Shown: positions 12,851-19,316 of the stretch, piece after piece
How positions within the stretch are numbered: position 1 is the stretch's first letter
Layout: the number at the start of each line of letters is the position of its first letter
Source: an uncultured Collinsella sp.
GTDB lineage: Bacteria > Actinomycetota > Coriobacteriia > Coriobacteriales > Coriobacteriaceae
Direction of reading: 5' to 3'
Assembly: GCA_902489775.1 (NCBI GenBank)
Contig: CABUBH010000035.1
Coordinates: 1 to 19,316, forward strand
Length of the DNA: 19,316 nt
Position numbers and translations under genes: made by a program
Notes under the pieces: model-generated
Database searches by the model: none
Told to the model about the DNA's origin: nothing
Seen by the model: the letters and a program-made list of their open reading frames with translations, nothing else

Positions 12851-13564
12851 ATGGCGCAGCGCGAACAACACGAACGGGTCAAACGGATGGACCGCTTGGC
12901 GGACAAGCTGCTCGGTCATAAGGCAGTGGTGATGGCGATACTGGTCGTCATTGCGATGGCGAGTGGACTGGCGATGGCGAACCTTGGCGGCGGTGCCGGC
13001 AGTGTGTCGTTTGAGCACACTGATGGTTCGGGTTCGTTAGTGGAGCCGGGATCCGGCGATGCCTCGAGCGGAAAGACATCCGAAAGCTCTTCGCCTAAGG
13101 CTTCTGCCGCGGCAGAGGTCTATGTCGATGTCGATGGCGCCGTTGTGTCGCCCGGTGTATACAGGCTCAAAGACGGGGCACGGGTATCCCAGGCGATCGA
13201 TGCCGCCGGCGGGCTGGCGCCCGAGGCTGACGTTACGGGGCTTAATCGGGCATCTAAGGTCACTGATGGACAAAAAATCCATGTTCCAACGGTAGGGGAG
13301 CAGCAGGCGTCCATTGCGGAAGCCGGTGTTGATGGTGGGGCTTCCACATCATCGGGCGTGAGTGGCGCAACAGGCCTAGTAAACATCAATACGGCAAGCG
13401 CGGCAGAGCTGCAGACGCTCTCGGGCATCGGTCCCTCCATGGCCCAGTCGATTATCGATGAACGGACAAAGAACGGTGCTTTTGCCTCGGTTGACGATCT
13501 GATGCGTGTGTCGGGAATCGGCGAGAAGAAGCTTGCCAAAATCAAAGATTGCATCTGCGTATGA
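12851..13564 (+). CDS. comEA: ComEA-type competence DNA receptor
   Basis: The 237-residue protein has a short basic cytoplasmic N-terminus, one membrane segment at about 25-44, a low-complexity Ser/Gly linker, and an SLBB domain (about 88-146, starting VYVDVDGAVVSPGVYRL). A C-terminal helix-hairpin-helix pair (176-235) contains VNINTASAAELQTLSGIG and VSGIGEKKLAKI. This order, TM-SLBB-HhH2, is that of Gram-positive ComEA, which binds double-stranded DNA outside the membrane and passes it to ComEC. ATG 12851 has GGGAGG seven bases upstream. It overlaps comEC by ATGA, so the two are co-translated. A thin possibility is that it serves only DNA scavenging rather than transformation. Confidence 0.93.
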   Translation: MAQREQHERVKRMDRLADKLLGHKAVVMAILVVIAMASGLAMANLGGGAGSVSFEHTDGSGSLVEPGSGDASSGKTSESSSPKASAAAEVYVDVDGAVVSPGVYRLKDGARVSQAIDAAGGLAPEADVTGLNRASKVTDGQKIHVPTVGEQQASIAEAGVDGGASTSSGVSGATGLVNINTASAAELQTLSGIGPSMAQSIIDERTKNGAFASVDDLMRVSGIGEKKLAKIKDCICV

Positions 13565-15864
13565 GTGCGACGGAGCGCGAGCGTGTGATGCCTCCGCGGC
13601 CCCTGCTTCCGTGGACGATGGCCTTGTGTGCCGGCATGTGCATGAGCTGCGCCTTGGTGCTCAACGTGGCCGCTGATGCGCTGCTGAGGGAGCGGGCGCC
13701 GGCGGTCGGGCTGCTATGGGCCATTCCCGTTGCGGCGGCGGTATTCGTTGTGCTGGCTCAATCTTGTGCGCGGCTTGCCCCTTTGAAGCGGTGGTTGTAT
13801 GCCGCGTCCGTCGGTCTCGTGGCGGGAGCGGTCGTCTCGGCGTGGTGGGCTGTGGGTGCGCTCAGCGCCTCGAAGGCGCTCGACGGTCGAGCGGCAAGCG
13901 GCCTCGAGTTTATCGTGCAGGGCGATCCATCCATAAACGACGACGTGTATTCCTATACCTGCGAGGCACGCGCGGACGGTAAGAACTTGGCAACGGTTCG
14001 CCTATCGTGCGACCGCGAGCTCAAGGTCGGGGCGCACGTGCGTGTTATCGGTCGCGTTTCACGTTTTGAGAACGATGCGTATGGACGATCGCGCGTGCTC
14101 CGAGGCGAGGTACGCAAGGTTAAAGTCGTTCGGATTGTGTCGGCCGATGAGGGCTCTCTGGGACCGCTGCTTCGGCTGCGAAATGGGCTGCTTGCGTCCA
14201 TCGCGCCTGCGACCGACCCGGCGCGTGCACTCATAGCCGGTGTCGTCTGCGGTCGTTCGGCCGAACTGCGCGCCCAGCCGGCGGGCGACTGGTTTTCGGT
14301 AACGGGAACGGCGCATCTTATCGCCGTCTCGGGCAGCCATTTGGCTATCGTGGGGTTTGTAATCGAGGGTGTATTGCAAAAGACTCGGTGCTCACGTGGT
14401 CCTCAGCGGGCGATATTGGCGATGGCGCTTGTGGGCTACACTGCCTTTACGGGCGCGTCTCCCTCGGCCGTGCGCGCGTGCTGCATGGTGTTCGCGACGC
14501 TTGTCGTAAACGGCGCGGGGCGTCGCCGGCACGGCGCATCGGCACTCTTCGTAACCATGTCCATCTTTGTGCTACTGCGGCCGACGGTGCTGTTCGAGAT
14601 GGGCTTTCAGCTCTCGTGTGCCAGCGTCTTAGCCATTCTGTGCTTTTGCCCCTATGCGACCTACGCTTTGGGTGAGCTGGGTGTGCTATCGGGCGTTGCC
14701 AACATACTTTCCGTCACACTGTGCTCGCAACTGGCAACACTTCCCATTACCATTCCTGCCTTCGGTACGTTCTCGCTCATTGCTCCGCTGGCAAATGCAG
14801 TCATCGGTCCGGTGGTGAGCGTACTGCTCGCTGTGTCGATCGTGCTGGTTCCCTTTTCGCTCGTGGAACCGTTGCGGATTTGGGCGCTCGTTGTGCCCAT
14901 GGTTGCCTCCCGTTGCGCACTGTTCTTCGAGCAGCTGTTTGCCGCCGTGCCTGGTGCATCTGTGAGTGTGCCGCCCGATAGCATGTGGATTTACCTAGTG
15001 CCGTGTTTGCTGGCGGTTCTGTTGGTCTGGTGGCCGCGTCCCCGTGCACGTCCTATGGCGGTGGGGCTTGCATGCCTGGTGCTCTTGGCTGCGATTCCGT
15101 ACGTCTACTGGGATCGATTCGCTCCGCCTTCGGTGACGGTGCTCGATGTGGGCCAGGCGGATGCGATTCTTATCCGCCAGGGCAGCGCAGTGGCACTCGT
15201 CGACTGCGGGCTCGACGAGCACGTGGTGGCGGCGTTGGTTCGCAATAACGTGCACCATATCGATGCCGTCTTTGTGACGCATTGGGATGAGGACCACTGG
15301 GGTGGTCTGCCCGCCGTGCTCGAACAGTTTTCGGTCGGAACGATTGCCGTGGCGGCGGATGCGCTGGAGGATGCTCCTGTTGAGGTATTGAACCGACCTG
15401 GCGTGGAGTATCGGCAGGTGCGCTGTGGGGATACGGTCGACATCGGCTCATTTTGCGCCCGCGTGATGTGGCCATTCGAGTCCGTGGATGGCGAGGGAAA
15501 TGAGGACTCACTTGTCCTGCTGCTTTCTTATGTTCAGGAAGGCAAGGGCCTGCGCATACTTCTCACCGGTGATGCCGAGCTCGACCAAGAACGGGAATTC
15601 GTGCAGGAGGTGGGGGATATCGATGTCCTTAAACTTGGGCATCACGGCTCCAAGGTTTCAGTTGATGGGGAGTTGCTGGACGTCCTGAAGCCCGAGCTTT
15701 CCCTCGCGAGCGCGGGCGAGGGGAATCGATACGGCCATCCGTCCGATGCCTGCATCGATGCCGTTCAGGAAGCGGGCGGCGTGTTCGCGTGCACCATCGA
15801 ACACGGCGACATTACCGTCACGCCAACTGCGAATGGCTTTGCGATGCGATGCCAGCGACCGTGA
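13561..15864 (+). CDS. comEC: ComEC/Rec2 DNA-uptake channel
   Basis: This 767-residue membrane protein has the full ComEC architecture. Several N-terminal membrane segments and a soluble DUF4131-like domain (to about 200) come first. The multi-spanning competence domain (about 215-500) contains GTAHLIAVSGSHLAIVGF. A C-terminal metallo-beta-lactamase domain (from about 525) has VLDVGQADAILIRQG, THWDEDHWGG (573-582), LTGDAE near 669 and LGHHGSKVS near 692. The metal-binding residues look intact, consistent with a nuclease that degrades the non-transported strand. It moves single-stranded DNA across the membrane. The start overlaps the comEA stop; ATG 13588 is an alternative nine codons in. The gene is full length and not decayed. 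Confidence 0.94.
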   Translation: MSATERERVMPPRPLLPWTMALCAGMCMSCALVLNVAADALLRERAPAVGLLWAIPVAAAVFVVLAQSCARLAPLKRWLYAASVGLVAGAVVSAWWAVGALSASKALDGRAASGLEFIVQGDPSINDDVYSYTCEARADGKNLATVRLSCDRELKVGAHVRVIGRVSRFENDAYGRSRVLRGEVRKVKVVRIVSADEGSLGPLLRLRNGLLASIAPATDPARALIAGVVCGRSAELRAQPAGDWFSVTGTAHLIAVSGSHLAIVGFVIEGVLQKTRCSRGPQRAILAMALVGYTAFTGASPSAVRACCMVFATLVVNGAGRRRHGASALFVTMSIFVLLRPTVLFEMGFQLSCASVLAILCFCPYATYALGELGVLSGVANILSVTLCSQLATLPITIPAFGTFSLIAPLANAVIGPVVSVLLAVSIVLVPFSLVEPLRIWALVVPMVASRCALFFEQLFAAVPGASVSVPPDSMWIYLVPCLLAVLLVWWPRPRARPMAVGLACLVLLAAIPYVYWDRFAPPSVTVLDVGQADAILIRQGSAVALVDCGLDEHVVAALVRNNVHHIDAVFVTHWDEDHWGGLPAVLEQFSVGTIAVAADALEDAPVEVLNRPGVEYRQVRCGDTVDIGSFCARVMWPFESVDGEGNEDSLVLLLSYVQEGKGLRILLTGDAELDQEREFVQEVGDIDVLKLGHHGSKVSVDGELLDVLKPELSLASAGEGNRYGHPSDACIDAVQEAGGVFACTIEHGDITVTPTANGFAMRCQRP

Positions 15865-15872
15865 CGACGTCG

Positions 15873-15902
15873 TTGGCGTGTGGTGGGCCCCTGGGCTAGA
15901 AT
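15873..15902 (+). promoter_or_regulatory. holA promoter (TTGGCG-N18-TAGAAT)
   Basis: TTGGCG at 15873-15878 and TAGAAT at 15897-15902, spacer 18, begin 9 bases after the comEC stop and give a start site near 15909. The -10 context is GGGCTAGAAT. It would let holA be expressed independently of the competence genes. Confidence 0.6.
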
Positions 15903-15942
15903 GGCACGGAACGAATACGAAGGCCTGCGGGAGGGGAGCGCA

Positions 15943-16905
15943 ATGTCCGAAATCGGTCTGCTGCCGGCATATCTGATCGTCGGTACCGACGGAGTCAAGC
16001 GCGATCACGCCGTCTCGCGTATGAAAGCGCGTCTGGAAAAGACGGGCATGGTCGAGTTCAACATCGACGAGCGCGACATGACCAAGGACCCCGATATCGA
16101 GTCGATTATCGGATCGCTTAACACCTTTCCGATGGGCAGCGAGTTTCGCTTGGTAATCCTTGATGGCTGCTCAAAGCTCGCCAAGGCGGTCTCGGAGCCG
16201 CTCGTCGAGTATCTGGCGAGTCCCAGTCCCACAACGGTCTGCCTCATCATCGCCGACTCGCTTGCCAAGAACACGCGCCTGTATAAGGCGATCGCCAAGA
16301 TCGACAAGAAGGCTATCGTCGATTGCTCCGGCACCAAGCGCTGGGAGTTACCGCGCCGCGTGCAGCAGATGGCGACGCAGCACGGCAAGTCGATCTCGGC
16401 GGCGGCCGCCGAGGAACTCGTCTCGCGTTCGGGTGAAAACACTCGCATGCTCGATAACGATTTGGCTAAGCTTGCCCAGATGGTCGAGGCGCCCCAGATT
16501 GAGCTTGCCGACGTTGAGCGCTGGATCGTACGTACGGCCGAGGTTCAACCCTGGGACTTTCTCAATGCGGTCTCGGCTCGCGATATGCAGCGTTCGCTCG
16601 AGCTCTTTAAGCTTCTGCCCTCCAAGAGCTACGTGTGGACCTATACGCTGCTATGCGGTCGCATCCGTGAGCTGATCGTTGCCAAGGCGCTCGATGCGCG
16701 CGGACAGGGTCGTGAGCTCGCCGCAACACTTAAGCTCCAGTCCTGGCAGGTCAAGAATCACCTGACCTGGGCACGTCGCTTTTCGATGGCAGAGCTCGTT
16801 GCCGCGCTCGAGGGTGCGGTCGATGTGGAGCTCGCGCTGAAGGGTTCGGCCGATTCTCAGACCGCGCTTTTGCTCTGGATTACGAACATCTTGAGAAAAT
16901 CGTGA
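15943..16905 (+). CDS. holA: DNA polymerase III delta subunit
   Basis: The 320-residue protein has the HolA layout. An N-terminal domain begins PAYLIVGTDGVKRDHAVSRMKARL. A Walker-B-like region EFRLVILDGCSKLAK and ADSLAKNTRLYKAIAK follow, then a lid domain with RSGENTRMLDNDLAKLA and a C-terminal helical collar domain. Delta is the clamp-loader subunit that opens the sliding beta clamp. It lacks a canonical ATPase P-loop, as expected. ATG 15943 is selected by GGGAGGGGAG just upstream; an earlier in-frame ATG at 15880 would add 21 unrelated residues. The order comEC-holA-rpsT is common in Gram-positive genomes and supports the call. Confidence 0.93.
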   Translation: MSEIGLLPAYLIVGTDGVKRDHAVSRMKARLEKTGMVEFNIDERDMTKDPDIESIIGSLNTFPMGSEFRLVILDGCSKLAKAVSEPLVEYLASPSPTTVCLIIADSLAKNTRLYKAIAKIDKKAIVDCSGTKRWELPRRVQQMATQHGKSISAAAAEELVSRSGENTRMLDNDLAKLAQMVEAPQIELADVERWIVRTAEVQPWDFLNAVSARDMQRSLELFKLLPSKSYVWTYTLLCGRIRELIVAKALDARGQGRELAATLKLQSWQVKNHLTWARRFSMAELVAALEGAVDVELALKGSADSQTALLLWITNILRKS

Positions 16906-16953
16906 TGATACCTGCCTATTTGACAAATTCGTTCTATCCCTTTGAGGGGGAGC

Positions 16954-16963
16954 GTGCTATAGT
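16954..16963 (+). promoter_or_regulatory. rpsT promoter, extended -10
   Basis: GTGCTATAGT contains an extended -10 (TGC-TATAGT) and is identical to the core of the rpmB promoter. A start site near 16970 gives a leader of about 69 bases. A perfect TTGACA at 16920-16925 is 32 bases upstream and so is not a matching -35. Confidence 0.65.
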
Positions 16964-16974
16964 AGGCGCTTGCA

Positions 16975-17011
16975 TGACCTCACCGTGTCTCAGAGGTGTC
17001 ATACATTTTTT
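16975..17011 (+). promoter_or_regulatory. Hairpin plus T-run in the rpsT leader
   Basis: ACCTC (16977-16981) can pair with GAGGT (16993-16997), extended by TG/CA beyond a bulge, followed five bases later by six T (17006-17011). It could terminate read-through from holA or attenuate rpsT. The stem is weak, so confidence is low. Confidence 0.3.
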
Positions 17012-17038
17012 GCAAGGAACTCGAAAGGAACTCCAGAA

Positions 17039-17305
17039 GTGGCAAACATCAAGTCTCAGAAGAAGCGTATCCGCACCAATGAGGCAGCTCGCATGCGTAA
17101 CAAGGCTGTCAAGTCCGAGCTCAAGACGCTGACCAAGCACGTCCAGTCCGCCGTCGCCGAGGGCGACGCCGAGAAGGCCCAGGCTGCCCTCAAGACCGTC
17201 ACCAAGCGTCTCGACATGGCTGCCGCCAAGCATGTTATCCACAAGAACCAGGCTTCCAACCGCAAGTCCGGTCTTGCCAAGCTCGTGAACAGCATCAACG
17301 CCTAA
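17039..17305 (+). CDS. rpsT: 30S ribosomal protein bS20
   Basis: The 88-residue, lysine-rich helical protein starts MANIKSQKKRIRTNEAARMRNKAVKSELK, the hallmark of bS20, and ends KNQASNRKSGLAKLVNSINA. It binds 16S rRNA early in assembly of the small subunit. The start is a GTG at 17039 with AAAGGA at 17024-17029; an upstream in-frame ATG at 16970 would add 23 residues unrelated to the family. The gene has its own promoter and terminator. GTG in a highly expressed gene may reflect the weak-start autoregulation known for E. coli rpsT, which uses UUG. Confidence 0.96.
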   Translation: MANIKSQKKRIRTNEAARMRNKAVKSELKTLTKHVQSAVAEGDAEKAQAALKTVTKRLDMAAAKHVIHKNQASNRKSGLAKLVNSINA

Positions 17306-17340
17306 GTTGTAAATTTCACACCACACAGATTACGCGCATA

Positions 17341-17376
17341 AATGGAGCCTGTTTTATGGAACAGGCTCCATTTTTT
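17341..17376 (+). terminator. Intrinsic terminator after rpsT
   Basis: A perfect 13-bp stem AATGGAGCCTGTT (17341-17353) / AACAGGCTCCATT (17360-17372) encloses a six-base loop and is followed by six T (17371-17376). Confidence 0.93.
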
Positions 17377-17388
17377 GTACCGCTCGGG

Positions 17389-17394
17389 TAAGAT
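17389..17394 (+). promoter_or_regulatory. Candidate lepA -10, placed for a leaderless transcript
   Basis: TAAGAT fits TANNNT and ends seven bases before the lepA ATG. Transcription would then start at or within a base of the start codon. No Shine-Dalgarno is present between the rpsT terminator and the ATG, which fits a leaderless mRNA. Confidence 0.5.
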
Positions 17395-17401
17395 AGTCCG
17401 C

Positions 17402-19213
17402 ATGAATACTTCAATTGACATTTCCCACATCCGCAACTTCTCAATCGTTGCGCACATCGACCATGGCAAGTCCACGATCAGTGACCGCATCCTCGAGCTC
17501 ACCCATACCGTCGACGAACGCGACATGGAGTCGCAGCTGCTCGACACCATGGATATCGAGCGCGAGCGCGGCATTACGATCAAGTCCAATGCCGTCCGCG
17601 TTTCCTATGACGCCGATGATGGTGAGACGTATCAGTTCAATCTGATCGATACGCCGGGCCACGTTGACTTTACCTACGAGGTCTCGCGTTCTCTGGCCGC
17701 CTGCGAGGGCGCGGTGCTCGTCGTCGATGCCACGCAGGGCGTCGAGGCGCAGACCGTTTCCAACGCGACGCTCGCCATGAACGCCAATCTGGACATTGTG
17801 CCGGCCATCAACAAGATCGACCTGCCCTCGGCCCATCCCGATGAGGTTAAGACCGAGATCGAGGATGACCTGGCGATCCCTGCCGATGATGCCGTGTGCG
17901 TCTCGGGCAAGACCGGCGAGGGCATCCATGATCTGCTGGAGTCCATTGTCTTTTTGATCTCTCCGCCCAAGGGCGATGCGAACGCGCCGCTCAAGGCGCT
18001 CATCCTTGACTCGTATTTTGATGAATACCGCGGCGTCGTCGCCACCGTTCGCGTTTTTGACGGCTCGATTAAAAAGGGCGATACCCTGCGCATGATGCAG
18101 GCCAAGGGCGATTTTTTGGTCGATGGCGTGGGTGTCAAGCGTCCCGCCGAGACGCCGGTCGACGCGCTGACCGTTGGCGAGGTGGGCTACGTGGTCACGG
18201 GCTTGAAGGACCCCGAGGCCGTTCGCGTGGGCGATACCCTTACGTGGGCGTCGAACCCCTGCCCCGAGCCGCTTCCCGGTTATCGCGAGGCCAAGCCCAT
18301 GGTCTACACGGGCCTGTTCCCGATCGACAACAAGGACTACGAGAATCTGCGCGACGCCCTCGATAAGCTGCACGTCAACGACCCGTCGTTGGTGTGGGAG
18401 CCCGAGACCTCGGTGGCGCTCGGCTTTGGCTTCCGCGTGGGCTTCCTGGGCCTGCTGCACATGGAAGTCGTCAAGGAACGCCTGGAGCGCGAGTTCAACC
18501 TGGACCTCATTGCCACGAGTCCCTCGGTTGACTATCACGTCTACAAGACCGACGGCGAAATGATCGATGTCCGCAGTCCGCAGGACCTTCCCGAGGCCAC
18601 ACGCATCGATCGTATCGAGGAACCCTACCTCAAGGCAAAGATCATCTGCCCGCCTGAGTATACGGGTGCCGTCATGCAGCTCGCCATCGAGCACCGCGGC
18701 GTCACAACCGACATGATCCACCTGACGAGCAAATCGGTCGAGATGCGCTTTGATATGCCGCTCGCCGAGCTCATCTTGGACTTCTTCGATCAGCTCAAGA
18801 GCCGCACCAAGGGCTATGCCTCGCTCGACTACGAGTTCAACGAGTACCGTCCCTCCGAGCTCGTGAAGCTCGATATTTTGCTTTCGGGCGACGAGGTGGA
18901 CGCGCTTTCGTTTATCGTCCATAAGGACAAGGCATATGGCCTGGCCCGTGGCCTGTGCGACAAGCTCAAGGAGATCATCCCGCGTCAGCTGTTCGAGGTG
19001 CCCATTCAGGGTGCTATCGGCAACAAGATCATCGCCCGTTCCACCGTCAAGGCGCGTCGCAAGGACGTTCTTGCTAAGTGCTACGGCGGCGATATCTCGC
19101 GTAAGCGCAAGCTGCTCGAGAAGCAGAAAGAGGGCAAGAAGCGTATGAAGGCCATCGGATCGGTCGAGGTCCCGCAGGAGGCGTTTATGGCGATCCTCAA
19201 GGTGGACGAGTAG
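17402..19213 (+). CDS. lepA: Elongation factor 4 (LepA) GTPase
   Basis: The 603-residue protein has LepA length and domain order. The GTPase domain has G1 AHIDHGKS (17-24), RERGITIKS in switch I, G3 DTPGH (83-87) and G4 NKID (137-140). EF-G-like domains II, III and V follow, and the LepA-specific C-terminal domain ends DISRKRKLLEKQKEGKKRMKAIG with positively charged residues. It acts on ribosomes, with roles proposed in back-translocation and in initiation or 30S biogenesis. ATG 17402 matches the family start; the longer frame reaching 17342 runs into the rpsT terminator. No Shine-Dalgarno precedes the start. The dihydrouridine synthase gene follows four bases after the stop. Confidence 0.97.
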   Translation: MNTSIDISHIRNFSIVAHIDHGKSTISDRILELTHTVDERDMESQLLDTMDIERERGITIKSNAVRVSYDADDGETYQFNLIDTPGHVDFTYEVSRSLAACEGAVLVVDATQGVEAQTVSNATLAMNANLDIVPAINKIDLPSAHPDEVKTEIEDDLAIPADDAVCVSGKTGEGIHDLLESIVFLISPPKGDANAPLKALILDSYFDEYRGVVATVRVFDGSIKKGDTLRMMQAKGDFLVDGVGVKRPAETPVDALTVGEVGYVVTGLKDPEAVRVGDTLTWASNPCPEPLPGYREAKPMVYTGLFPIDNKDYENLRDALDKLHVNDPSLVWEPETSVALGFGFRVGFLGLLHMEVVKERLEREFNLDLIATSPSVDYHVYKTDGEMIDVRSPQDLPEATRIDRIEEPYLKAKIICPPEYTGAVMQLAIEHRGVTTDMIHLTSKSVEMRFDMPLAELILDFFDQLKSRTKGYASLDYEFNEYRPSELVKLDILLSGDEVDALSFIVHKDKAYGLARGLCDKLKEIIPRQLFEVPIQGAIGNKIIARSTVKARRKDVLAKCYGGDISRKRKLLEKQKEGKKRMKAIGSVEVPQEAFMAILKVDE

Positions 19214-19217
19214 GTCC

Positions 19218-19316
19218 ATGGCGCTTTCTGAATACAGCAAGCGGCTGCTGGGTGCCTATGCCGAGCAGCCGTTCCTTATTGCTCCCATGGCGGGCGTGAC
19301 CGACCCCGCCTACCGC
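19218..19316 (+). CDS. tRNA-dihydrouridine synthase, N-terminal fragment (runs off the window)
   Basis: Only 33 codons are in view: MALSEYSKRLLGAYAEQP followed by FLIAPMAGVTDPAYR. APMAGVTD.xxR is the FMN-binding first strand of the Dus family (TIM barrel), which reduces uridines in tRNA D-loops with NADPH. DusB type is the most likely in this phylum, but the fragment cannot separate Dus subfamilies. The ATG lies four bases after the lepA stop, so the two are probably co-transcribed. Confidence 0.85.
   Translation, partial: MALSEYSKRLLGAYAEQPFLIAPMAGVTDPAYR

Noticed and set aside
16920..16925. Perfect TTGACA upstream of rpsT as a -35 box
   Set aside because: It is 32 bases from the TATAGT -10 and no suitable -10 lies 16-18 bases after it.
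17441..19240. 599-codon open frame antisense to lepA
   Set aside because: Shadow of the strongly biased lepA codons; no recognisable domain and no ribosome site.

Overview
The window is a high-GC segment of a bacterial chromosome. Gene content and order point to an actinobacterium of the class Coriobacteriia, most likely Collinsella or a close relative. The main pointers are an actinobacterial-type integration host factor (mihF) directly followed by gmk and rpoZ, a fermentative bifunctional AdhE, a pyr operon led by pyrR and carrying the PyrK/PyrD (class 1B) dihydroorotate dehydrogenase, and frequent GTG starts. The genus is an inference, not something read from a marker gene. No rRNA, tRNA or CRISPR was seen.

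Layout: (1) 46-2688, minus strand: adhE, with an upstream pair of LacI-type operator-like sites. (2) 2855-3896: a compact transposon-like module, a REP-associated (Y1, HUH) tyrosine transposase gene bracketed by near-identical inverted stem-loop elements. Its more AT-rich codon use differs from the neighbours. (3) 3912-4271, minus strand: rpmB with its own promoter and terminator. (4) 4500-9987, plus strand: a pyrimidine biosynthesis operon, pyrR-pyrB-pyrC-pyrK-pyrD-pyrF. It is preceded by a leader that can fold into three mutually exclusive hairpins, as expected for PyrR/UMP attenuation; two more hairpins lie between pyrC and pyrK. carA, carB and pyrE are not in the cluster. (5) 10110-12680: a tightly packed mihF-gmk-rpoZ-thiI operon with intergenic gaps of 0, 5 and 0 bases and a strong terminator. 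(6) 12851-15864: comEA-comEC, the DNA-uptake receptor and channel, overlapping by ATGA. (7) 15873-16905: holA with its own promoter. (8) 16955-17376: rpsT with promoter and terminator. (9) 17389 to the end: lepA, possibly leaderless, and the first 33 codons of a dihydrouridine synthase gene.

The genes are mostly housekeeping: UMP synthesis, GMP to GDP, RNA polymerase omega, nucleoid protein, ribosomal proteins, translation elongation, tRNA thiolation and dihydrouridylation, and a clamp-loader subunit. Added to these are redox balancing by fermentation (AdhE) and DNA uptake (ComEA/ComEC). The parts most worth a second look are non-coding: the pyr leader, the RAYT module with its mirror-image ends, a shared GCTANNNT core in six predicted promoters, and several unexplained dyads.
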